NCBI GenBank assembly: GCA_011391285.1
Contig: JAABQU010000221.1
Span: 1-64,000 of the forward strand
Origin: Thiobacillus sp.
GTDB taxonomy: Bacteria; Pseudomonadota; Gammaproteobacteria; Burkholderiales; Thiobacillaceae
Reading direction: 5' to 3'
DNA: 64,000 nucleotides
Shown: positions 39,360 to 48,766 of the stretch, piece after piece
Layout of the letters: the number at the start of each line of letters is the position of its first letter
Numbering within the stretch: the stretch's first letter is position 1
Made by a program: the position numbers and the translations under genes
The notes under the pieces: model-generated
The model's database searches: none
The model's input: the letters and a program-made list of their open reading frames with translations, nothing else
What the model was told of the DNA's origin: nothing

Positions 39360-40790
39360 ATGAACCTTGATCAGTTCGAGCAGGTGTCGGAAGTCGAATG
39401 GCGCGTCGCGCCGTTCGGGAAAATGCGTGCGCCGGCGGTGATCTATGCGGATCAGGCCTTGATTCGTGAAATGGATGAAAAGGTTTTCGAACAGCTCACC
39501 AATGTCGCCACCCTGCCAGGCATCGTCGAGGCGGCTTACGCCATGCCCGACGCGCACTGGGGCTACGGCTTTCCGATCGGCGGAGTGGCGGCGTTCGATG
39601 CGGACAAGGGTGGGGTGGTGTCGGCCGGCGGGGTGGGCTTCGACATTTCCTGCGGCGTGCGCACCCTGCACACCGGACTCAAGGCCACGGAAATTGTGCC
39701 GCTCAAGCAGCGGCTTGCCGACCGCCTGTTCGCCCACATCCCGGCCGGGCTGGGCAGCACCGGCCAGTTGCGCTTGGGCTCCGGCGAAATGGACGCGATG
39801 CTGCGCGGCGGTGCGCGCTGGGCGGTCGATCACGGCTACGGCAGCGCGGCCGACCTCGATCGCATCGAGGAACACGGCTGCATGGCCGGGGCCGAGCCGG
39901 ACCAGGTGTCCGATCAGGCCAAGCGCCGCCAGCGCGATGAAGTTGGCACCCTCGGTTCGGGCAACCATTACCTCGAACTGCAGGAAATCGTCGAAATCTA
40001 CGACACCAAGGCGGCCGACCGCTTTCGCCTGCAGCAGGGCGAGGTGGTGGTCAGCATCCACTGCGGTTCGCGCGGGCTGGGGCATCAGATCGGCACCGAA
40101 TTCCTCAGGCAGATGGTGATCGCCGCGCCGGGCTACGGCATCGAACTGCCCGACCGCGAGCTCGCCTGCGCCCCGATCCACTCCCCGCTCGGCCAGTCCT
40201 ATCTGGGCGCCATGCGTGCAGCGATCAATTGCGCGCTGGCCAACCGGCAGGTCATCACCCACCTCGCCCGCGAGGTGTTTTCCGACGTGCTGCCGGGGTC
40301 GCATCTGAACCTGATCTACGACGTGTCGCACAACACCTGCAAAGAGGAATGGCATACGGTCAAAGGACAGACGCGCCGCCTGTATGTGCATCGCAAAGGC
40401 GCGACGCGTGCGTTCGGGCCCGGCCATCCAGCGTTGCCGGGCGATCTGCGTGACATCGGCCAGCCGGTGCTGATCGGCGGCAGCATGGGCACCGCGTCCT
40501 ACATTCTGGTGGGCACCGAGGCCGGCATGTCGCGCGCTTTCAGTTCGGCCTGCCACGGCGCCGGCCGTGCCATGAGCCGCCACCAGGCGACCCGCCAGTG
40601 GCACGGCCGGGCGCTGGTGGACGAACTCGCCAGCCAGGGCATCCTGATCCGCAGCCCCTCGCTACGCGGCGTCGCCGAAGAGGCGCCGGGGGCCTACAAG
40701 GATGTCAGTGCGGTGGTCGAAGCAGCCGACCGTGCCGGGCTCGCGCGCAAGGTGGCCAAGCTGAAGCCGCTGGTGTGTATCAAGGGTTGA
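39360..40790 (+). CDS. rtcB: RNA-splicing ligase RtcB
   Basis: RtcB joins RNA 2',3'-cyclic phosphate or 3'-phosphate ends to 5'-OH ends using GTP and Mn. The 476-residue protein has GVGFDISCGVRT (metal Cys), GTLGSGNHYLELQ, SIHCGSRGLGHQIGTE, GSMGTASYILVG and the guanylylated histidine in SSACHGAGRAMSR. Many bacterial RtcB genes are under RtcR/sigma-54 control, but no RtcR gene is present here and RtcA is absent from the window. Confidence 0.96.
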   Translation: MNLDQFEQVSEVEWRVAPFGKMRAPAVIYADQALIREMDEKVFEQLTNVATLPGIVEAAYAMPDAHWGYGFPIGGVAAFDADKGGVVSAGGVGFDISCGVRTLHTGLKATEIVPLKQRLADRLFAHIPAGLGSTGQLRLGSGEMDAMLRGGARWAVDHGYGSAADLDRIEEHGCMAGAEPDQVSDQAKRRQRDEVGTLGSGNHYLELQEIVEIYDTKAADRFRLQQGEVVVSIHCGSRGLGHQIGTEFLRQMVIAAPGYGIELPDRELACAPIHSPLGQSYLGAMRAAINCALANRQVITHLAREVFSDVLPGSHLNLIYDVSHNTCKEEWHTVKGQTRRLYVHRKGATRAFGPGHPALPGDLRDIGQPVLIGGSMGTASYILVGTEAGMSRAFSSACHGAGRAMSRHQATRQWHGRALVDELASQGILIRSPSLRGVAEEAPGAYKDVSAVVEAADRAGLARKVAKLKPLVCIKG

Positions 40791-41799
40791 ACGCGGGCGA
40801 TTCACGCTGCGCCGCGGCGAGCGTTTTCACCGCCGCATAGAACGCACCGAAGTCGCCACCCTGTTCGGCCAGCAACTCGCGAAACCGTCCCACTTCGTCG
40901 AAATAGGTCGCGACTGCTGCGAGCCTGGCGTTGTTGAGTTGGTCGGCAAACCAGGGATCGTAGACCGACCAGGCCGGTTCTTGCCGGGTGCGCAGTCGCT
41001 GGGTTTCACGCAGGGTTTCGAAGACGCGCGCCTTGCCCCGCCGTTTCGCCTCGTCGTCGAGCGGTGAGGCGTAGAGGCTATCCAGTGCGGCGCGCGTGGC
41101 CTTGATCGAATCGAAGAAGGCGTCGGCGCGGACCAGTTCGGCCCGATAGGCGGCGAGGCCCACGGCGTCCTGCTGCTGCGCCAGCCAGCGCAGCGTGCCT
41201 TCGATCTCGACCGCGCGGGCGAAGGATTCGTTGAAGGTCGCGTCGTCCTTCACGTACACCACCTGGTGGGCGAGCTCATGAAAGATCAGTCCGGCGAGCC
41301 GCTGGTCGGGCAGACGCAGCATGGCCGAGGTCAGGGGGTCGTCAAAATAGCCCAGCGTGGAATACGCGGTGACGCCGCCGACCAGAACGTCGTCGCCCGC
41401 CGCGCGAAACGGCTCCGCGTACTGATCGGCCGCCCCCCGAGCGTAATACCCTCGATAGGGCACGCAGCCGGAGATTGGGAAGCACGACTGGCGCGGGGCC
41501 AGATCGAATTCCGGCGTCACCCAGACGCTCCACACCGGATAGTCGCCGGTCAGGCGGGCGTACTGGCGATACGAGCCGTTGTCCGGCAGCGCCAGCTCGC
41601 GGCTGGCGAATTCGCGCATCGCAGCGACGCGTTCCAATCGGACCTTGAGCGCTTCCGGCGTGGCCGGATCGGCGACCAGCGCGTCAACCGGCTGGCGCCG
41701 GGCCATCAGGTCCAGATGACCGACCGTGGCATGCAGCGGGTAACACCCCGTCAGCATGCCGCCGATCAATATTGGAAGAAGCTTATCGAAGTGCTTCAA
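40780..41799 (-). CDS. Putative zinc aminopeptidase, lipoprotein
   Basis: The 339-residue protein matches the putative aminopeptidase family with HExxH (GLIFHELAHQVVYV, followed by a downstream Glu in NESFARAVEIEG). A lipoprotein signal ends LTGCYPLH. The frame opens from a TTG at 41832, but TTG 41799 has AGGA 7 nt upstream and gives MKHFDKLLPILIGGMLTGC, a proper type II signal. It overlaps rtcB tail to tail by 11 bp. Substrate unknown. Confidence 0.8.
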   Translation of the reverse strand: MKHFDKLLPILIGGMLTGCYPLHATVGHLDLMARRQPVDALVADPATPEALKVRLERVAAMREFASRELALPDNGSYRQYARLTGDYPVWSVWVTPEFDLAPRQSCFPISGCVPYRGYYARGAADQYAEPFRAAGDDVLVGGVTAYSTLGYFDDPLTSAMLRLPDQRLAGLIFHELAHQVVYVKDDATFNESFARAVEIEGTLRWLAQQQDAVGLAAYRAELVRADAFFDSIKATRAALDSLYASPLDDEAKRRGKARVFETLRETQRLRTRQEPAWSVYDPWFADQLNNARLAAVATYFDEVGRFRELLAEQGGDFGAFYAAVKTLAAAQRESPAFNP

Positions 41800-41905
41800 A
41801 CGCGCGTCCTGTCGCAATAGGGCAATACGCAAGCTTAAAACATGCGACAGGGAATGGAGCGGCCGGCGGGTTCAGGCCGCCGGCCGCCGGACCGGGATGC
41901 AGCAG

Positions 41906-42289
41906 TCAATAGCGATCGTGGCGCCTGTCGTCACGCCAGTCATCTCGATAGGAGTCATGGCGATCGTTCCGGTAATAGCTGCCTTTCTTTCCATGCCCGT
42001 GGCCATGACCATGCTTGTAGGCATGGCCGGGTGGAACCGCATACACCCGGTAACGGGGCGGCGGGACCACGATGACCGGGGCCCCGCCGTAGCCGTAGGG
42101 CGTCCCCCAATAGGGCACGCCGCCCGACGAGTACATCAGATTAAATCCACTGTTGTAGGGGCCCGAGCCGTACGAAACGGCAAAGCTCGGATCGACGGAC
42201 ACCACGCGGCCATGCACATAGGTTTGACTGGCGAGAGCCGTTCCGGATGCGGCCAACAGGGTGGTTGCTATAAGTAGCTTGCGTAACAT
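41906..42289 (-). CDS. Small exported His/Gly/Tyr-rich protein
   Basis: The 127-residue protein has a signal peptide (MLRKLLIATTLLAASGTALA), a Gly/Pro/Tyr-rich middle and a HGHGHGHGKKG run followed by a basic-acidic tail with many Asp, Arg and Tyr. I do not recognise the family; the His-rich part suggests metal binding. Two ATGs exist; GGAG 7 nt before 42289 favours the shorter form. It is first of three small exported genes on this strand. Confidence 0.65.
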   Translation of the reverse strand: MLRKLLIATTLLAASGTALASQTYVHGRVVSVDPSFAVSYGSGPYNSGFNLMYSSGGVPYWGTPYGYGGAPVIVVPPPRYRVYAVPPGHAYKHGHGHGHGKKGSYYRNDRHDSYRDDWRDDRRHDRY

Positions 42290-42333
42290 GGTCATTCTCC
42301 TTTTGATGGGAAGCCGCTGCGCTCGGATGAGCT

Positions 42334-42930
42334 TCAGCGCGTCCAGTTGTTGTGGCCGTTGTTCCAGCGTTCACCACGCGGATCATGTGCCACGGTGAAA
42401 CTCACATTCAGGGTCAGCCATTTGCCAGGATCGTAGGGCAGACGGGTGCTGTATTCGCGGTCCTGAAACCGGTAGCGCACGTCGTAGCCGGCAATCACCT
42501 GGCGAAAGTTGTCGTGGGTTTGGCAGCGCTCCACCTGCTGCGGGACCGACGCGGTGCGGGTGCCGCCGCTGTTCCAGCGATCGCCCACCACCGCACCGGT
42601 GGCGGCGCCCGCTGCGGCAGCGACGACCTTGCCGTCACCCTTGCCGACGGTGGAGCCGATCAGGCCACCGGCGATGGCGCCGAGAATCGCACCGCCGGTG
42701 TTGCCGCTGTTCGAGTAGCTGCGGGTTTCGTAGCCGACGGTTTCGACCCAGCATTCACGCCGCGGCTCGTTGATCGTCTCGAACACCGGCGTGCTGGCAA
42801 GCACCCTGGCGCGGGTGGTGAAGCCATCGCCGTCGCCGCGTCCAGGGCCAGCCTGGACTGCGCCGCTGACGGCAAGCAGTGCGGCGAGCAGCGTGGTGTT
42901 AAGCGGGGTATTCAGGGTGCGTGCGTTCAT
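42334..42930 (-). CDS. Glycine-zipper (2TM) outer-envelope protein
   Basis: The 198-residue protein has a signal peptide (ending AVSGAVQA) and a glycine-zipper segment GGAILGAIAGGLIGSTVGKG continuing into AAAGAATGAVVGDRW, the 17-kDa-antigen type. The C-terminal domain CQTHDNFRQVIAGYDVRYRFQDREYSTRLPYDPG is typical of the family. GAGGAG is 7 nt before ATG 42930. A long in-frame extension to 43200 is a frame artefact across the neighbouring gene. Confidence 0.82.
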   Translation of the reverse strand: MNARTLNTPLNTTLLAALLAVSGAVQAGPGRGDGDGFTTRARVLASTPVFETINEPRRECWVETVGYETRSYSNSGNTGGAILGAIAGGLIGSTVGKGDGKVVAAAAGAATGAVVGDRWNSGGTRTASVPQQVERCQTHDNFRQVIAGYDVRYRFQDREYSTRLPYDPGKWLTLNVSFTVAHDPRGERWNNGHNNWTR

Positions 42931-42964
42931 CATGGTTCTCCTCATTGCTTCAAATCCACCGGAT

Positions 42965-43252
42965 TCAGCGACGATCGCGGTTGCGGCTGTCTTCTTCCGA
43001 GCCGCGCCGCTGGCGCCGTTCGTAGCCGTAGCCGTAGCCTTGCGGCTCCTCGCTTTCGACCTCGCGCTTTGATTCGCGGCGGCCGCGCTTGTCCTGGCGG
43101 CTGTCACGTGAATCCGGGCGCGCGTCTTCGGCTTGGTCGCGCTTGGCCACGATGATGACGTCACCCAGAAAATCCGGTGCAGCCTGAACCGGGGCCGCAA
43201 TCACCAGTCCCAGTCCCGCCAATCCAAAAATCCAGTTGTGCCGTGCATTCAT
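42965..43252 (-). CDS. Small exported Arg/Glu-rich protein
   Basis: The 95-residue protein has a signal peptide (MNARHNWIFGLAGLGLVIAAPVQA), a short strand-like segment (PDFLGDVIIVAKRDQ) and a strongly charged tail rich in Arg, Asp, Glu and Ser. I do not recognise it. GGAG 6 nt before the ATG at 43252 decides the start. It is divergent from the OmpR-like gene and shares its control region. Confidence 0.6.
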   Translation of the reverse strand: MNARHNWIFGLAGLGLVIAAPVQAAPDFLGDVIIVAKRDQAEDARPDSRDSRQDKRGRRESKREVESEEPQGYGYGYERRQRRGSEEDSRNRDRR

Positions 43253-43334
43253 CGTGGTCTCCATTTCCGTGGTTGCCTTGTCCGGCTTCCACGCTTCGCA
43301 GTTTGGTTGAGGAACGTAAGCGTACTGTTTCAAG

Positions 43335-43366
43335 CCCGGTTGGGTTTGTAACGGTGTGTAACCGGG
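43335..43366. promoter_or_regulatory. Candidate response-regulator box: tandem TGTAAC plus inverted CCCGGTT/AACCGGG
   Basis: TGTAAC occurs at 43347-43352 and 43357-43362, exactly 10 bp apart, as expected for an OmpR-family dimer on a tandem site. CCCGGTT (43335-43341) and AACCGGG (43360-43366) bracket it. The hexamer is the GTTACA element known for RstA-type regulators, read on the other strand. It lies between the two divergent genes. Confidence 0.4.
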
Positions 43367-43405
43367 TGGGGGATGGCCTGCCTCCCCTGCTGTTATATTT
43401 GCCGC

Positions 43406-44119
43406 ATGGAAAAAGACACCATCTACGTCACCGACGACGACCCCGGCATCCGCGAACTGGTGGCCGAATATCTGGTGAGCCAGGGCTACGCGGTGGAGAC
43501 CGCGGAAGACGCCGTCTCGCTGGATCAATTGCTAGCCAAGCGCTTGCCCGATCTGCTGGTGCTCGACTGGATGATGCCGGGCGAGGACGGCCTGTCGATC
43601 GCGCGGCGGTTGCGTGCGCAACCCGGCTTTCCGCCCATCATCATGCTGTCGGCCAAGGGCGAGGACATCGACCGCATCATCGGCCTCGAGGTTGGCGCCG
43701 ACGACTACCTGCCCAAGCCCTTCAACCCGCGCGAACTGCTGGCGCGCATCCGTGCCGTCATGCGGCGGCAGGGCGGAGCGGCCGCACCGGCAGCGGCCGA
43801 CACTGCCAGGCGGGTGCAGTTCGGCCCCTTCAGTGTCAACCTCGATGCCCGGCTTCTCAGTCGCGATGGCGCCGAAATCACCCTGACAACCGGCGAATAC
43901 GAATTGCTGGAGATTTTCGTTACCCATGCCAACCGCGCTTTGTCGCGCGACTGGCTGATGGACCAGCTGCGCGGCTTCGAGCGCGACCCGTTCGATCGCA
44001 GCATCGACGTGCGGGTGAATCGCCTGCGCAAGAAAATCGAGGACGATCCCGCCAACCCCGCCTACATCCGAACCCAGCGCGGACAGGGGTATCTGTTCGT
44101 ACCGCAGGGCAAAGGGTGA
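43406..44119 (+). CDS. ompR: OmpR-family response regulator
   Basis: The 237-residue protein has a receiver domain (acidic DDDPG pair near residue 10, phospho-acceptor Asp in LLVLDWMMPGEDG, the conserved Lys in YLPKPFNPRELL) and a winged-helix output domain (LTTGEYELLEIFVTHANRALSRDWLMDQLRG and RSIDVRVNRLRKKIEDDP). Start at ATG 43406; the frame extends upstream without similarity. It resembles OmpR and RstA about equally. The stop is immediately followed by an inverted-repeat insert before the kinase gene. Confidence 0.9.
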   Translation: MEKDTIYVTDDDPGIRELVAEYLVSQGYAVETAEDAVSLDQLLAKRLPDLLVLDWMMPGEDGLSIARRLRAQPGFPPIIMLSAKGEDIDRIIGLEVGADDYLPKPFNPRELLARIRAVMRRQGGAAAPAAADTARRVQFGPFSVNLDARLLSRDGAEITLTTGEYELLEIFVTHANRALSRDWLMDQLRGFERDPFDRSIDVRVNRLRKKIEDDPANPAYIRTQRGQGYLFVPQGKG

Positions 44120-44221
44120 TTCCATTTCAAAACCGGAAATCTCTTTGTCGGCTGCGCCTCGCCGTACTCGTTGTACTGTCTTCGGCTTGCCTTCGCGATC
44201 TTTCCGGTTTTGAAATGGAAT
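44119..44221. mobile_element. 103-bp insert bounded by perfect 21-bp inverted repeats (MITE-like)
   Basis: The 21 bases at 44119-44139 are the exact reverse complement of 44201-44221. The first begins on the last base of the regulator stop and the second ends in the first bases of the kinase leader. The 61-bp interior has no open frame, but it has two related stretches (GGCTGCGCC and GGCTTGCC). Exact arms this long, placed between two genes usually adjacent, suggest a small mobile or REP-type element or a strong RNA stem. No second copy is in the window. Confidence 0.6.
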
Positions 44222-44231
44222 GGGATCCGCA

Positions 44232-45518
44232 ATGAAATCCATTACCCGCTCGCTGTTTGCCCGCACCGCGCTGACGCTGGCGCTGGCCTTCATCGTGTTT
44301 CAGGCCGCTGCGTTCTGGGTCGTCACCCGTACCCTGATCGTGCCGGTCGCGGAACGCTCGGCGGACGACCTGGCCGGCCTGATCGTGCTGTCGGCACAGA
44401 CCTGGGTGGAACTTCCACCCGAGACGCGCGCCGCCTTCGAGCGCGAGCTGGCGCGCCGCCACGGCCTTCGCCTCACCACGATCGACGTCGGCGCGACGGT
44501 GGACGCACCACGGTTCGCCTTCCGCGAACAGATCGAAGCTGCATTGAGTCGCCGCATGGGCGTAGCGGTCGAGTTGCGCGGGGTGCCGGAGGCGGCGGCC
44601 GCCTGGCTGGATGTTCCGGTGGGCGGACACGACCTGCGGGTCGGCTTTTTCCCCGGCCGCTATGCCGTCAAGCCCCCGCTGGCGGCCATTGCGGTGGTCG
44701 TGCTGGGCACCTTGCTCAGCCTGCTGACAGCCCTGTTCCTGGTCCGCCGCATCACCGTGCCGCTGGCGCGCGCGTCGCGTGCGGCCAGCCAGGTGGGCGC
44801 GGGCGAGCTGCCCGAACCCTTGCCTGAAACCGGCCCCGCCGAACTGGCCGAACTGGCACGCCGTTTCAACACCATGGCGGCTGAGGTGCGCGCGTTGCTG
44901 GACAATCGCACCACCTTGCTGGCGGGCATCTCGCACGACCTGCGTACGCCGATGACGCGCCTGCAGCTCAATCTGGAAATGCTGCGCGATGACCCCAATC
45001 CGGCACGCATCGACCGCGCCATGTCCGACCTCACCGACATGAACAAGCTGATCACCGGTTATCTGGAACTGGCGCGCACCACGCAGCCGCAGCAGAAGAC
45101 GCGTTTCGATCTTGCGGTTCTGCTGGAAGAGGTGGCTGCAGATACCCATCTGGCGTGGCCGGGCGCTTCCCCTTGCGAGGTCGAGGCCAGCCGTCTGGCG
45201 GTGCGGCAAGTCGTGTTGAACCTGATTCAGAATGCGCAACGCTACGGGGGCGGCACGCCCGTCGAACTGGTGCTTGAATGCGCCGGCGAACGGGCGCGGG
45301 TGATCGTTCGCGATACCGGATCCGGCATACCTGACGATCAACTGGAAAAAGTGTTCAGGCCGTTTTACCGGCTGGAGGCTTCGCGTTCACAGGCGACGGG
45401 GGGCACTGGGCTGGGGCTGGCGATCGTGCGCCAGCTGGCGGAAACAAATGGCTTGAAGGTAACGCTCAGGAATCGTGCAGCGGGCGGCCTGGAGGCCGTT
45501 CTGGAAATGTCCCGTTAG
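44232..45518 (+). CDS. envZ: EnvZ-like sensor histidine kinase
   Basis: The 428-residue kinase has an N-terminal membrane helix (TALTLALAFIVFQAAAFWVV), a periplasmic loop of about 100 residues, a second helix (AVVVLGTLLSLLTALFLV), a HAMP region, the H-box ISHDLRTPMTRLQLNLEML and the ATP-binding domain with NLIQNAQRYGGG, VRDTGSGIPDD and GGTGLGLAIV. It pairs with the upstream regulator. The ATG at 44232 is preferred over the in-frame ATG at 44220, which lies inside the inverted repeat. Confidence 0.9.
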   Translation: MKSITRSLFARTALTLALAFIVFQAAAFWVVTRTLIVPVAERSADDLAGLIVLSAQTWVELPPETRAAFERELARRHGLRLTTIDVGATVDAPRFAFREQIEAALSRRMGVAVELRGVPEAAAAWLDVPVGGHDLRVGFFPGRYAVKPPLAAIAVVVLGTLLSLLTALFLVRRITVPLARASRAASQVGAGELPEPLPETGPAELAELARRFNTMAAEVRALLDNRTTLLAGISHDLRTPMTRLQLNLEMLRDDPNPARIDRAMSDLTDMNKLITGYLELARTTQPQQKTRFDLAVLLEEVAADTHLAWPGASPCEVEASRLAVRQVVLNLIQNAQRYGGGTPVELVLECAGERARVIVRDTGSGIPDDQLEKVFRPFYRLEASRSQATGGTGLGLAIVRQLAETNGLKVTLRNRAAGGLEAVLEMSR

Positions 45519-45519
45519 A

Positions 45520-45684
45520 TCAATCCAGCTTGGGTGAGTGAAGCCGAGTCTGCTGCATCACCCGGAACTCGACGAACAGCAGGGTCAGGCTGAACATCGA
45601 CATCCTGCAGGTGCTGCCGCTGAAAAAGCTCAGCGGCGAACGTGACAGGCTGATACTCACGCTGGTTGCGCGGCCAACTTGCAT
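45520..45684 (-). CDS. Small ORF B, 54 aa, paralogue of small ORF A
   Basis: The translation starts MQVGRATSVSISLSRSPLSF and continues through RMSMFSLTLLFVEFRVM. It aligns with small ORF A without gaps over about 31 residues, with 15 identities (shared pattern LSxSP, GxTxRMS, SLxLxFVxF). Its ATG overlaps the stop of ORF A by one base (TAATG), so it is probably translated by coupling. No signal peptide or clear membrane segment. It ends one base from the convergent kinase stop. Function unknown; too short for ordinary gene callers. Confidence 0.65.
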   Translation of the reverse strand: MQVGRATSVSISLSRSPLSFFSGSTCRMSMFSLTLLFVEFRVMQQTRLHSPKLD

Positions 45685-45836
45685 TACGCAGCGGGCTGAC
45701 GGGCAAACAGTGAAAACTGCACGAACATCAGCGACAGGCTGGTGAGGCTCATGCGCTCGGTCTCACCGTGATACCAGGCAAACGGAGAAGCGCTCAGTTC
45801 GAGAACCAGTTGGTTTTTGCCGAATTGCAGTTTCAT
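45684..45836 (-). CDS. Small ORF A, 50 aa, sigma-54 promoter upstream
   Basis: The 50-residue product starts MKLQFGKNQLVLELSASPFA and ends FSLFARQPAA. It has AAGGAG 6 nt before its ATG, an optimal ribosome-binding site, and lies about 25 nt downstream of the predicted start of a near-perfect sigma-54 promoter. The downstream paralogue (ORF B) overlaps its stop. The alternating hydrophobic pattern may be beta-like; no known family is recognised. Paralogy, coupling and promoter together argue strongly that it is a real gene. Confidence 0.72.
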   Translation of the reverse strand: MKLQFGKNQLVLELSASPFAWYHGETERMSLTSLSLMFVQFSLFARQPAA

Positions 45837-45872
45837 GATGTGCTCCTTGGTAAGGGTGGTTGCCTGGATACT

Positions 45873-45889
45873 TGCAACGCCTGTGCCAG
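45873..45889 (-). promoter_or_regulatory. Sigma-54 (RpoN) promoter for the small ORF A-B pair
   Basis: On the minus strand the sequence CTGGCACAGGCGTTGCA fits the sigma-54 consensus YTGGCACGRNNNTTGCW at all but one defined position. The invariant GG (45887-45886) and GC (45875-45874) are spaced exactly 10 bp. Transcription should start near 45862. Confidence 0.75.
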
Positions 45890-45930
45890 CCAGATATGAC
45901 GGGGGCTCATGAAAATAAACGCTTATAAAA

Positions 45931-45943
45931 CAGATGCTTGATT
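45931..45943 (-). promoter_or_regulatory. Candidate IHF site upstream of the sigma-54 promoter
   Basis: AATCAAGCATCTG on the minus strand matches the IHF consensus WATCAANNNNTTR with one mismatch. It lies in an AT-rich stretch about 75 bp upstream of the predicted start, where IHF commonly bends DNA at sigma-54 promoters. Confidence 0.35.
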
Positions 45944-46114
45944 ATTCAGGCTCGGAGGGGGCACTTGGCTTGCGTCGGGCGAATTGACGGAAAACCGTCA
46001 TCCCGTGTCGAAGCGGCAAACAAATGACGCCTCAAGCAGGCGCGAAAAAGGCGACAGGGTAGAATCCGGCTTTACGATTTGGGCGGGGCGTGTCCTGCGC
46101 GCCGCATCTTCTGC

Positions 46115-48079
<1,965 letters not shown>

Positions 48080-48103
48080 GGCCCGTTCAGCTATATCTGT
48101 CTC

Positions 48104-48430
48104 GTCATTGCGAGTGCAGCTAAGCAATCCAGTTGAGATTGGGCGCGGAGCATCACTGAGTAGTTGTTGGCTTCGCTGAACTACTGACTGTTGGCCGGGG
48201 GTAGCCCGGCGGCTAGTTACTTTCTTTTGCTTCGCCAAAAGAAAGTAACCCAAGAAAAGGCGACCCCGCTCATCCCCGAAACCCCGGAAATTGAGCCTGC
48301 CGGACGGGCGGCAAAGAACTCGCCCCGCTTTGTTTGTATTTCGAAGGTGAGCGGGGCTCAGACACCTTTGCCGCTGATCCGCCCGGCAGGCTCGATTTCC
48401 GGCGGGACTGAGAGGGGCATAAAGTCAAAA
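48104..48430. repeat. Dispersed structured repeat, copy 1
   Basis: The segment is about 90 percent identical over much of its length to 62566-62890. It begins with CGTCATTGCGAG, contains a 14-bp stem (GTTACTTTCTTTTG, loop CTTCGC, CAAAAGAAAGTAAC) at about 48216-48249, then a 20-bp outer stem (48284-48303 with 48383-48402) enclosing an inner GCCCCGCT/AGCGGGGC stem. The 83-residue frame at 48191-48442 is treated as an artefact of this repeat. The rest of the 687-bp gap to glyQ holds an inverted partial copy and no gene. Confidence 0.8.
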
Positions 48431-48597
48431 CCAGGCCAGTGATGACAGGATGGTTTGTTTGCTTGGGTGAGGACGCAATATTCCCGCTGCGGAGCCCTCA
48501 ATCCGGTTCGCAACCGTTGTTCACCGTCAAACTGGTTTTGACCTTCTTCCCCTTACAGACCCGACGCGCTTGCTCTTCGGGAATTCGGGACTGTTGG

Positions 48598-48695
48598 GGT
48601 CGCCTTCTTTTGGTTACTTTTCTTGGCGAGACAAGAAAAGCAACTAGCTGCCGGGCTACCCCCGGCCAACGGTCAGTAGTTCAGCAGAGTTCCCG
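48598..48695. repeat. Inverted partial copy of the structured repeat
   Basis: Read as reverse complement, these bases correspond to 48171-48265 (GAACTACTGAC, GTTGGCCGGGGGTAGCCCGG, then a TTTCTTTTG/CAAAAGAAA-like stem and AAGGCGACC). The internal hairpin has diverged but keeps its pairing. The pair therefore forms inverted arms of about 90 bp around a 330-bp core just upstream of glyQ. Confidence 0.75.
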
Positions 48696-48766
48696 ACTAA
48701 GGCTAACATCGAAACCCCCACCAACCACGTTAAAATGCGCCTTTCCCGAAAAGCCGTTTATTCCCC

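Noticed and set aside
45515..45706. 63-residue minus-strand frame overlapping the small paralogues
   Set aside because: It is in a different frame from the conserved LSxSP/RMS pattern, has no ribosome-binding site and runs across the coupled start.
48191..48442. 83-residue open frame on the plus strand, with a similar frame in the repeat at 62656
   Set aside because: The frame lies wholly in the dispersed repeat. Substitutions between copies follow stem pairing rather than codon positions, and no good ribosome-binding site is seen.
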